Below are positions 54,071-64,000 of a stretch of 64,000 bases of DNA, one piece after another. The first letter of the stretch is position 1; every line of letters starts with the position of its first letter. Source of the DNA: Flaccisagitta enflata (Eukaryota > Chaetognatha > Sagittoidea > Aphragmophora); NCBI GenBank assembly GCA_965153355.1, contig OZ231126.1:110360001-110424000 (forward strand), written 5' to 3'. Below the pieces are notes generated by a model, which had not been told where the DNA came from, searched no databases, and saw only the letters and a program-made list of their open reading frames with translations. The position numbers were made by a program, and so were the translations under genes.

Positions 54071-56262
54071 TATCTCAGTCTCTGCAAGTCGTTGTTTCTC
54101 AATATGAGCATGTAACCTATCATACACACTTTCCCATCTGGTATCTATCTGCGAAAAAGCAACGATTCATCCTCTTATAGTTTTAACCACAATGATGACT
54201 GATGACAATTAAAGTGGAATCTTTCACCGCAAAAGTCAAGCGTTATTTGAGAGTAACAGTCTTGATCTCATCCCATGAAAAGGAAATGGGTGCCTACGCT
54301 CTTCATGCCTGTCACGATAAAAAGCCCGTCATTGATAAAGGAAATGTGTGCCTACGCTGTTCATGCCTGACTCGATAACAGGCCCGTTGTTGATACATAA
54401 GAGAAGCTTTTGGTTAAAACATATGACCATCGTTGTTTTGAGCTGGCAAGTGCCCAGCACACCAAATGATAGGGAATGAGGTAGTGGACAGGGCTATGCT
54501 TGTCAATCTTGTTTCATGGGTGAGTTGAGCTGTCATTGGGTCAAGTATATATATCTCAGTCTCTGCAAGTCTTTGTTTCTCAATATGAGCATGTTACCTA
54601 TCTTACACACTTTCCCATCCCATATCTATCTGCGAAAAAGCAACGATTCAACATCTTATAGTTTTAACCACAATGATAACTGATGATGGTTAAAGTGGAA
54701 TCTTTCACCGCAAAAGTCAAGCGTTATTTGAGAGTAATAGTCTTGATCTCATCCCATGAAAAGGAAATGGGTGCCTACGCTGTTCATGCCTGTCAGGATA
54801 AAAAGCCCGTCATTGATAAAGGAAATGGGTGCCTACGCTGTTCATGCCTGTCTTGAAAACAGGCCCGTTGTTGATACATAAGAGAAGCTTTTGGTTAAAA
54901 CAAATGACCATCGTTGTTTTGAGCTGGCAAGTGCCCAGCACACCAAATGTAGGGAATGAGGTAGTGGACAGGGCTATGCTCGTCAATCTTGTTTCATGGC
55001 TGAGTTGAGCTGTCCTTGGGTCAAGTATATATATCTCAGTCTCTGCAAGTCTTTGTTTCTCAATATAAGCATGTAACCTATCTTACACACTTTCCCATCC
55101 CGAATCTATCTGCGAAAAAGAAGAAATAGAACTCAAAAAAATGGACAGAATCAAAAGATGATCGCTGGAGATGTGGCTCTGTACCTGTACCAATGTGTAT
55201 CTTTGAAACAGTGGACTCATCCCATGAAAAGGAAATGGGTACCTACGCTGTTCATGCCTGTCACGATAAAAAGTCCATTGTTGATACAAAACAGAAATGC
55301 CTGTCACGATAACAGGCCCGTCGTTGAAACATAAGAAGAGCTTTTGGTAAAACATATGACCATCGTTGTTTTGAGCAGGCAAGTGCCCAGCACACCAAAT
55401 AATAGGGAATGAGGTAGTGGACAGGGCTATGCTCGTCAATCATGTTTCATGGGTGAGTTGAGCTGTCATTGGGTCAAGTATATATATCTCAGTCTCTGCA
55501 AGTCTTTGTTTCTCAATATGAGCATGTAACCTATCTTACACACTTTCCCATCCCGTATCTATCTGCGAAAAAGAAGAAATAGAACTCAAGAAAATGGACA
55601 GAATCAAAAAATGATCGCTGGAGATGTGACTCTGTACCTGTACCAATGTGTATCTTTGAAACAGTGGACTCATCCCATGAAAAGGAAATGGGTACCTACG
55701 CTGTTCATGCCTGTCACAATAAAAAGCCCATTGTTGATACAAAAGAGAAATGCCTGTCACGATAACAGGCCCGTCGTTGATACATAAGAAGAGCTTTTGG
55801 TAAAACATATGACCATTGTTGTTTCATGGGTGAGTTGAGCTGTCATTGGGTCAAGTATATATATCTCAGTGTCTGCAAGTCTTTGTTTCTCAATATGAGC
55901 ATGTAACCTATCATAGACACTTTCCCATCCCGTATCTATCTGCGAAAAAGCAACGATTCATCCTCTCATAGTTTTAACCACAATGATAATTGATGACGGT
56001 TAAAGTGGAATCTTTCACCGCAAAAGTCAAGCGTTATTTGAGAGTAATAGTCTTGATCTGATCCCATGAAAAGGAAATGGGTGCCTACGCTGTTCATGCC
56101 TGTCACGATAAAAAGCCTGTCATTGATAAAGGAAATGGAGAAAGAGAAGCTTTTGGTTAAAACATATGACCATCATTGTTTTGAGCTGGCAAGTGCCCAG
56201 CACACCAAATGACAGGGAATAAGGTAGTGGACAGGGTTATGCTCGTCAATCTTGTTTCATGG
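54071..56262 (-). repeat. Dimeric exon-like tandem array, second block, minus orientation
   Basis: A continuation of the 43631-46896 family, with landmark positions near 54516, 54994, 55446, 55825 and 56250. A- and B-type units are present. It joins an inverted block at 56262-56263, where GGGTGAGTTG meets CAGATAGATACGGG. Confidence 0.85.
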
Positions 56263-57945
56263 GTGAGTTGCAGATAGATACGGGATGGGAAAGTGTGTAT
56301 GATAGGTTACATGCTCATATTGAGAAACAAAGACTTGCAGAGACTGAGATATATATACTTGACCCAATGACAGCTCAACTCAGCCATGAAACAAGATTGA
56401 CGACGAATAGCCCCCCCCACTACCTCATTCCCTATCATTTGGTGTGCTGGGCACTTGCCAGCTCAAAACAACGATGGTCATATGTTTTAACCAAAAGCTT
56501 CTCTTATGTATCAACAACGGGCCTGTTATCGAGACAGGCATGAACAGCGTAGGCACCCTCTTCCGTTATCAACGACGGGCTTTTTATCGTGACAGGCATG
56601 AACAGCGTAGGCACCCATTTCCTTTTCATGGGATGAGATCAAGACTATTACTCTCAAATTACGCTTGACTTTTGTGGTGAAAGATTCCACTTTAACTGTC
56701 ATCAGTTATCATTGTGGTTAAAACTATAAGAGGATGAATTGTTTGGTTACTTGGCAGATAGATACGGGATGGGAAAGTGTGTATGATAGGTTACATGCTC
56801 ATATTGAGAAACAAAGACTTGCAGAGACTGAGATATATATACTTGACCCAATGACAGCTCAATTCACCCATGAAACATGATTGACGAGCATAGCCCTGTC
56901 CACTACCTCATTCTCTATTATTTGGAGTGCTGGGCATTTGCCAGCTAAAAACAACGATGGTCATATGTTTTACCAAAAGCTCTTCTTATGTATCAACAAT
57001 GGGCCTGTTATCGTGACAGGCATTTCTCTTTTGTATCAACGACGGGCTTTTTATCGTGACAGGCATGAACAGCGTAGGTACCCATTTCCTTTTCATGGGA
57101 TGAGTTCACTGTTTCAAAGATACACATTGGTACAGGTAAAGAGTCACATCTCCAGCGATCATCTTTTGATTCTGTCCATTTTCTTGAGTTCTATTTCTTC
57201 TTTTTCGCAGATAGATACAGGATGGAAAAGTGTGTAAGAGACAGGTTACATGCTCATATTGAGAAAATGACTTGCAGAGATCAGGATATATATACTGACC
57301 TAATGATACCAACTAACCCATGAAACATGATTGACGCAGAAAGTATAGCCCTGTCCACCACCTCATTCCCTATTATTTGGTGTGCTGGGCACTTGGCTGC
57401 TCAAAACAACGATGGTCATATGTTTTAACCAAAAGCTTCTCTTATGTATCAACAACGGGCCTGTTATCGAGACAGGCATGAACAGCGTAGGCACCCATTT
57501 CCTTTATCAATGACGGGCTTTTTATCGTGACAGGTATGAACAGCGTAGGCACCCATTTCCTTTTCATGGGATGAGATCAAGACTATTATTCTCAAATAAC
57601 GCTTGACTTTTACGGTGAAAGATTCCACTTTAACCATCATCAGTTATCATTGTGGTTAAAACTATAAGAGGATGAATCGTTGCTTTTTCGCAGATAGATA
57701 CGGGATGGGAAAGTGTGTATGATAGGTTACATGCTCATATTGAGAAACAAAGACTTGCAGAGACTGAGATATATATACTTGACCCAATGACAGCTCAACG
57801 CACCCATGAAACAAGATTGACAAGCATAGCCCTGTCCACTACCTCATTCCCTATTATTTGGTGTGCTGGGCACTTGCCAGCTCAAAACAATGATGGTCAT
57901 ATGTGTTAACCAAAAGCTTCTCGTATGTATCAACAATGGGCATAC
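56263..57945 (+). repeat. Exon-like repeat array, plus orientation
   Basis: Units begin with (C)AG-ATAGATACGGGATGGG at 56267, 56757, 57211 and 57694. The 57694 unit has an excellent acceptor (TTGCTTTTTCGCAG) and an open frame for about 72 codons: IDTGWESVYDRLHAHIEKQR, then ETEIYILDPMTAQ, ending at the TAA at 57907. The frame begins in phase 0. These plus-strand copies are candidates for downstream exons of the gene at 27122-27918. Confidence 0.7.
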
Positions 57946-58455
57946 TTTCCCATCCCGTACCTATCTGCGAAAAAGAAGAAATAGAACTCAAGAAAATGGA
58001 CAGAATCAAAAGATGATAGCTGGAGATTTGACTCTGTACCTGTACCAATGTGTATCTTTGAAACAGTGGACTCATCCCTTGAAAAGGAAATGGGTACCTA
58101 CGCTGTTCATGCCTGTCACGATAAAAAGCCCGTCGTTGATACAAAAGAGATATGCTGCCAGCTCAAAACAACGATGGTCATATGTTTTAACCAAAAGCTT
58201 CTCTATCAACAACGGGCCTGTTATCGAGAAAGGCATGAACAGCGTAGGCACCCATTTCCTTTATCAACGACGGGCTTTTTATCGTGACAGGCATGAACAG
58301 CGTAGGTACCCATTTCCTTTTCATTGGATGAGTCCACTGTTTCAAAGATACACACTGGTACAGGTACAGAGTCACATCTCCAGCGATCATCTTTTGATTC
58401 TGTCAATTTTCTTGAGTTCTATTTCTTCTTTTTCGCAGATAGATACAGGATGGGA
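57946..58455. repeat. Further orientation switches of the exon-like array
   Basis: The block 57946-58155 is minus-oriented. At about 58156 the orientation returns to plus. The junctions lack microsatellites or transposon ends, so they look like direct breakpoints. Confidence 0.65.
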
Positions 58456-58518
58456 AAATCATGCCTTGATGCGAGGGATGCCTTATTAGCGGGTGCGCTC
58501 TAGTGAAGCTCGACTGTA
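58456..58518 (-). mobile_element. Terminal fragment of the pogo/Tigger-like element
   Basis: The reverse complement reads CAGTCGAGCTTCACTAGAGC and matches the first 63 bp of the element at 53194. It is followed by TATATATAC of the array. Only one end is present. Confidence 0.8.
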
Positions 58519-58687
58519 TATATACTTGACCCAATGACAGCTCAACTCACCCATGAAACATGATTGACGAGCATAGCCCTATCCACTACCTCATTCCCTA
58601 TCATTTGGTGTGCTAGGCACTTGCCAGCTCAAAACAACGATGGTCATATGTTTTAAGTAGTAATATTTATTTTCTTACAGAGCTACT

Positions 58688-58692
58688 GACCG
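58688..58692. other. Empty target site GACCG of the 2.1-kb transposon
   Basis: GAGCTACTGACCGGTATGAC here has a single GACCG. In the palindrome arms the transposon lies between two copies of it. The duplicated block starts only 31 bp to the left. Confidence 0.85.
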
Positions 58693-58919
58693 GTATGACG
58701 TCTTCACAATTTCTAGACATGATACCAAGGGTTTGTACTTTTTGCTCTTTTATTTCTATAATAACTTCTTATAGAAATGCTAAGGGTAATGGTAATGCTA
58801 TACTGATGGTCAGTTTTCGAGCCTAGATTCTGGCCACTTTGGCTACTTATATGATAAAGTATTAGTACTAAGCATACTTTATACTCTATACTTTGAGTTA
58901 ACATGAATTGATGACCATT

Positions 58920-58965
58920 AGAAAGAAAGAAAGGGAGAAAGAAAGAAGAAAGAAAGAAAGAAATA

Positions 58966-59021
<56 letters not shown>

Positions 59022-59022
59022 A
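58920..59022 (-). repeat. (GAAA)n microsatellite, expanded in copy 3
   Basis: About 103 bp of GAAA steps, against about 57-60 bp in copies 1 and 2. Confidence 0.9.
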
Positions 59023-59068
59023 ATGATGACCATCAAAATACTGTAAGATAATAAGTATCACTACTACT

Positions 59069-59285
59069 GTCGCCAAAATCATAGCCTGTACTTAGTTCTT
59101 GTACCTTTAGAGATTTGCTTTCGGCTACCAAAATCATAGCTTGTACTTAGTTCTTGTACCTTCTGAGATCTAGCTTTGCCTGCCAAAATCATAGCCTGTA
59201 CCTAGTTCTTGTACCTTCTGAGATCTAGCTTTGCCTGCCAAAATCTTAGCCTGTACCTAGTTCTTCTACTTTCTGAGTTGAGCAT
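59069..59285 (+). repeat. 55-bp tandem repeat, copy 3
   Basis: Four units, the same order as copy 1. Confidence 0.85.
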
Positions 59286-59479
59286 CCTTATTTCAGATAT
59301 ATAGTAGAAGCACAAGGTATGGCAAGGGAAAAGCGAGAGAGAAAGAGAAAGAAAGAACGAAAGATAGAAAGAAAGAAAGGAAGACAGAAAGAAAGATAGA
59401 AAGATTTGAGCTGGCAAAATGATGCCGAATACCCAGTGCTTTTCCCTTCTTTTGAGATTCGAGTTTGAGATATAAGTTT

Positions 59480-60311
59480 TCAATAAACGTATCAGTTTGT
59501 TTAAAAAAAAAATGTAAAAGTATGGTAAGGGGGGAGGGGATGAAAAAAAAAAAAGAACAAGGCAGGATATGCGTTTACAATGGTCGTGTGCGTATATGCA
59601 GTGACAATGAAAAACAAAGATTATTGGGATATTTTGTTATGAGTGCTGAGGTGAAAACAACCAAAAGCAAGGTAGGGACCAACCAATTACCGACCAACTA
59701 ACCGACGGACGGACCAACAAAGTAGGGTATAGAGACGCGTGTACGTGAGAAAGAATGTTAGATGTTATCCAGGATGAAATTTATTAGGCGATAAAAGTTT
59801 GACATGTGCTTGAAAGAAAAAAAAGGTACTGTGAGAAGAAATGGGGCTGTGGACGTCATTACATTAAGAAAAAAAACCCGGTTTCCCTCTTATTATAACC
59901 GAAGAAATAATGTATGCACGGAGGGAAACGTTAAGATGTACTTGAGTCTGTTTGAATGAACTTGGTATTTTTCCATTTCCCATCTCAAGACTTTTCCCTT
60001 TTCATTTTCCCATTTGTCATTTCAGATTTGGAGTCGAACTGGATTCCTGCCGAGTTCAGTGACTTTGATTTGGGCTTAGAGTCACTGATAAGGAATAAAA
60101 GGACTCACGACTGACTAGTAAGGATATAACTACGTATGAGAAGACCAATTGTTATTGTTTTAGATGCGCGTATTAGAATGCATAGAAAAAGGCTGAGCCC
60201 AAGCATGAAATGAATTTTTGTTTCATTCACACCCGGTCTTCATTGGTCAGCAATAGATATACTTTTTTTTCGAAGAGAAATTTCAAGGGATAAATTAGAA
60301 ACTCGGGAAAA
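59480..60311. other. Upstream intergenic DNA of the four-exon gene, copy 3
   Basis: No credible exon is seen. There is a GGTT/GGTC island at 59678-59713. The 5' leader ends AACTCGGGAAAAATGG at the start codon. Confidence 0.5.
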
Positions 60312-62130
60312 ATGGCTGATGATGATCAGTGGGTGATTTTGGGGGAGCCGAAGGTCTCACCTACCCCCAAAGTGATACCTGACAATGTTCAAACGAAATA
60401 TCCAATGAAACTCTTACTACAGTTTTCGTCAATGCGGTGACAAGTAAACCGGAAGTCGAGGTGACCATCAAATCGCCCATTTTGCCCGTCCATGGAAATG
60501 GTCTAAGCACGAATTCTCCCCATGCCAGTTCAAATGGAACATACAATGGAGAAAAAATTCACCATTTCGGAAACTCAACAGGTATAATGACAGCAGACCG
60601 TTTGTCCGTCTGTTATGGTCCGTCCGTCCATCCGTCGAGACGCTTTTTGTTATTGTTCTTGTTTTTATCCTTGTTTATGTTTTTGTCTTTTTCTTATTTC
60701 ATCCTGTTTATTTTCGTAATGTTGTTTATGTAGGCCTGAACGTGGATGTCGCCAATTTTTTGGGGCTGAAGGAAATAAATGTGGCGCTGAATGTTCTTTT
60801 GGTGGTGGCGTTGATCGTGGTTTTGGTTACCCTCATCGAAACAAGGATACAACTCATCGGCAGAATTGGTAAGTGTGCTATGTCGGTCCGTTGGTCCATC
60901 GGTCGTTTGCATGGTTGGTCAGTCGGTCGGTCGGTTGGTCGGTCGGTTGGTATATGACATGACATGGATGTGATGACTCTTTTTATTTCATGATAAGGTT
61001 ACGGAAGAGTACAGCTTCGCGAAAGCCTCCTGCAGTTAGTCAACCTTCGTGGTACCTTAAATGGGGTATTGGCTGCAGTGAACATTATCCATACGAACGT
61101 ATTGAACTTGGAGGCCGATGTCAATGAAATTCAGTCAAAAATTCAAACCAGCCAAAATATGGATTTTGACGTCGAGCAAAACGCTCCTATCGAGACAGGT
61201 AATTCTATTTTCGTGCTTGAAAATGGGACTGTTATTGTGGGGTTCAACTGTATTTATTTTTTGGTCTAGTTAATGTTTTATACTTTGTCATGAATTTTAG
61301 GCGCTGAGAAGAAGAAAGTGGAACGCTCATCGCAAACGAAGTTGTTCATGTTCAACATGGATGACGCTCGGGATCACCGCGTTTATCAAAGTCTATCGTC
61401 CATTCCCGGAAGTGAACACGGGGACCAAGAGGAGGCGAATTTGGGAGTTGCCTCGGCGCATTACATCAATACAAATCCGTTTGTAGAGGACGCCCCGCGC
61501 ACCCATCCTGAGGCCCCAAAGGAGGTAACTAGTGTGGACTCACCTCCTCCTCCAGCTCCTCCTCTTCATTCGGCGCCTCTTCCTCCTCCGGCGTCTCCTC
61601 CTCCGTCACCTACTCTTCCTCTTCCTCCCCCGTCTGCTCCTCTGGATACAGTTGACGCGGCTACGGATGGGTTTGAGGACCGGAAGCCCGATGAATTTGC
61701 TCTACATCACCTACCCCACGATCGATCCATCGCTCCTCCGCGTCCTCCTCCTCCTCCGTCAAATGTGAGGGGTGCTGTCGGGGGGTTAAACGGCGCTGAT
61801 GGCCGATGGGATAACAACAACGCTTTTGCTGACCATCGCCCTCCACGTGATCGATCCATGGCTCCTCCTCAACCTGCTCTTCCTCCACACGGATGGAATG
61901 CTTCAGATGCAGCCGACGAGGCTGTTGGTGGTCGAAATTCGCTGGGCAGGCGCGCATCATCCGTTTCTTCTCAACCATGTCCTCAACGCGTGACTGTCAA
62001 CGCCTCATCTCTGACGCGCGATGGTCCTGGGCTTCCTAGGCATGTTGCATTCTTCAATGGACAACACCCAGAGATCCGCGTTGCATTTCCTCCCTTGCCA
62101 GAATTGGAAAGATTGAGAGATGATGAATAA
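60312..62130 (+). pseudogene. Four-exon single-pass proline-rich membrane protein gene, copy 3 (exon 4 intact, exon 1 shifted)
   Basis: Exons are 60312-60581, 60734-60868, 60998-61198 and 61301-62130. Exons 2-4 are open and join in phase. The span INVALNVLLVVALIVVLVTL is followed by a helical exon 3 and a 276-codon tail rich in Pro. The tail includes PPPPAPP and PPRPPPPPSN runs and an ordered-looking end (PPLPELERLRDDE). Exon 1 has the 4-nt loss (at about 60396) shared with copy 2, after which the frame stops within about 14 codons. No alternative ATG restores frame before the membrane span, so a functional product would need another promoter or exon. This is the best-preserved exon 4 of the three copies. 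Confidence 0.7.
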
Positions 62131-63290
62131 GTCTCTCGCTTCTCGTCAAACTCGAATTATAAGAGAAGCTCAACATTCCCATAATGGTTAAGATCTTATT
62201 TTTCAGCAATGAGTATTGTTAGTTGTGGATATGCGACTGTAAAAGCCGGTGGTTGGTTAGTTGGCATTTTGGTCCGTCGGTCGGTCCGTCAGTTGGCCCG
62301 TCGGTAGGTCCATTGGTAAAATAAAAATGTATTCTGAGACTGTTTACTCCTACTTTATCATCCATGACTATTGTTGCTATGGATTCAGCCTTACTTTTTT
62401 TTATGTATTCTATTTGTCAGTTTGTCTGTGACGCTTTTTTTAACAATTTACATGTTGCATGTTACTGGTATATTTAGCCCTGTTTGTTTTATTCAGCCTT
62501 GTTCATTTTTACCAAGTATTTTTATTACGTGTTTTACTGACGAGAAATTTTGAATTCAATCTCATTTGCATATTGTTGTTTATGTGAGGATCATGCAAAA
62601 TGTAGTGAAATGTCGCTTTTATATTGCTTTTTTTTCTACTTTTTGAAATTTAACAATGTTTTAAGAGTAAAAAAAGTAAATTTATGTTTTAAAGCCAACC
62701 AAATAATTAACAGTATATTTTTACATGTATTGTTCACAATGTATAAATATGAAACTATGCTGAGTAATGAATTTTTTTTAAAAACCCTACTATCTAACTT
62801 GTCGTGCATATCAAACATTTCAGGGAGTCCATTTTCCTATGTTTGCATAGAGGTCATTAAGGAATAAACCTTACTAATTTGGCCTTGTAATACTGTGTAT
62901 TGATAATTTGTTATTAGAAGGTGAGCGTGGCTTTTTGATATATGTAGTCAATCAGTGAACGTCATCTCATAGAATGTGTGTTTGTGTTAAAAAGATTTGT
63001 GTTTGATGGATTTTTTTATATTTTCGATAGATCCAGTACTGATTTATGCCATTTTTGTATGAATCATGATCAAAAAGTGATTAAACTTTCTATTACCAAT
63101 AAAAATCCGTCATGAAATAGTACATTTTGTCGTTGTCTAATTAAAATGCCTCTAGAAAGAAACACAGAGAAACACAAAGGTAACCTGAAGTTGTTACATT
63201 AAAGAGCTGCTGTCGTCCAGGTTCGATTTGATCAGGTACATTTACCTTTAGTCAAGGTATGACTCAGGATGATTTATTGGTAGATATTAC
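62131..63290. other. 3' flank and intergenic DNA, copy 3
   Basis: There is a GGTC/GGTT island at 62248-62313, then AATAAA at 62320, about 190 bp after the stop, the likely polyadenylation signal of the four-exon gene. A further CCAATAAAAATCC lies near 63100. The microprotein frame of copies 1 and 2 is broken here by a longer T run. Confidence 0.5.
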
Positions 63291-63449
63291 TTGCTTAATG
63301 CAAACGTCCTACTGCGAAAGAGAAGCCCTCTCAAGTCCATCCTCAAGTCCATCTTCAAGTCTGTCCTCAAGTCCATCCTCAAGTTTGTCCTCAAGTCCAT
63401 CCTGAAGTACATCCGAAGTCCGCCCTCAAGACCATCCGCCATCCGAAGA

Positions 63450-63872
63450 ATGAAGCCGAAGATTGTCTGTGTGGCCGCCATTCTACCCGGCCTCATCGTC
63501 GTGGCGGTTGGATTTCCGGTTGAAGGGGATCCCGACGCCCTCGACAACTACGACATCCTCCCGGATGTCAACGCCGCCACCGACGCCTCCGCCGCCTCCG
63601 CCGCCGTTGCCACCACTACCGCATCGATGCTGCTGCATACTGCTGATGCATCCAAGGGTTCTTCTGAAGATCCTTTAGACAAGATCTTAAAGGTTCTTCA
63701 GATCCTATTGGGTGTAGCAGCGTTTTGCGTCATCATCGGTGCGTCTGTGTGGGCGGCAAAACGCGGCGAGGCTGTGGATTTGGAGAACGGATGGGCAGGG
63801 ACGGTCGTGCGCGTGCTCTTGCGCGCGCGATGGCGTCGCGTCCTTCCGAGAAAGAAGAGAGGCTCGTCGTGA
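63450..63872 (+). CDS. Small secreted or membrane protein, copy 3
   Basis: A 140-residue frame from the ATG at 63450. The signal peptide is MKPKIVCVAAILPGLIVVAV and the acidic Ala/Thr segment follows. The hydrophobic segment is more membrane-like here (GVAAFCVIIGASVWAA). The tail is short and basic, ending KKRGSS because of an extra C near 63846. All three copies therefore end in different frames while the first 120 residues agree. The likely topology is single-pass with a short basic cytoplasmic tail. Family unknown. Confidence 0.6.
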   Translation: MKPKIVCVAAILPGLIVVAVGFPVEGDPDALDNYDILPDVNAATDASAASAAVATTTASMLLHTADASKGSSEDPLDKILKVLQILLGVAAFCVIIGASVWAAKRGEAVDLENGWAGTVVRVLLRARWRRVLPRKKRGSS

Positions 63873-64000
63873 GATCAGGGATCTAGTTCTCTAGATACCC
63901 TGACTTAATATTTCTTAAGAGCCCTTTTAAGGGCTCGCCAATCCTCTAAAAAGATATACCAAGATACAATGGTGTAAAAGTACAATTAACAAGGCCGGAT

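Larger units (their letters stand above)
58657..64000 (+). repeat. Third copy of the outer block (copy 3), direct relative to the right arm
   Basis: This copy matches the right arm from 18449 to 18484 (36 bp) and then from 20561 to about 25900. It skips the 2.1-kb transposon and retains one GACCG target. Both membrane-protein genes, the 55-bp repeat, the GAAA microsatellite and the intergenic DNA are present at about 98% identity by eye. The homology is still intact at the window end, so the copy extends further. On its left it abuts the dimeric exon-like array. Confidence 0.92.

Overview
This is a eukaryotic nuclear segment, most likely from an animal or a close relative. The evidence is GT-AG introns, AATAAA signals, long microsatellites, minisatellites and non-autonomous DNA transposons. 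Bacterial operon structure and recognisable housekeeping genes are both absent. No known gene family could be named, so the proteins are described by architecture only. The window is dominated by duplicated and inverted DNA.

Region 1 (1-26942) is one large palindrome. Arms of about 13.3 and 13.6 kb meet around a 32-bp spacer at 13308-13339. Read outward from the centre, each arm holds three things. First is a broken gene for a very large Gln/Asn/Pro-rich coiled-coil protein (left 8618-12664 and beyond, right 13295-18288). Second is a 2.1-kb non-autonomous transposon with 5-bp target duplications. Third is a block with two small membrane-protein genes: a four-exon, single-pass, proline-rich protein and a secreted or membrane protein of about 145 residues. 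A third copy of this outer block, in the same orientation as the right arm, occupies 58657-64000 and runs off the window. It lacks the 2.1-kb transposon and keeps a single copy of the target site, so it looks like an empty site.

Region 2 (26943-28915) is single-copy flank with the first two exons of an unidentified gene. Region 3 (28916-41533) is a 12.6-kb minisatellite of 45-bp GC-balanced units that switches strand once at about 34616, making a second palindrome. A 577-bp MITE interrupts it. Region 4 (41534-43630) is a roughly 560-bp tandem repeat. Region 5 (43631-46896 and 53042-58656) is an array of alternating units of about 450 and 485 bp. The units carry an exon-like segment with a good splice acceptor, and orientation flips several times. 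Two insertions split it: a 6.14-kb cassette with 280-bp terminal direct repeats and a CATAAG duplication (46897-53036), which carries a 566-codon proline-rich gene, and an 877-bp pogo/Tigger-like element (53194-54070).

No copy of the four-exon gene in the window is fully intact. The lesions differ between copies and are shared in conflicting combinations, which suggests gene conversion among them. Several patches (12560-13281, 19936-20555, 25862-26060) are far noisier than their surroundings, so assembly or consensus error must be considered before biological claims are made about the palindrome.
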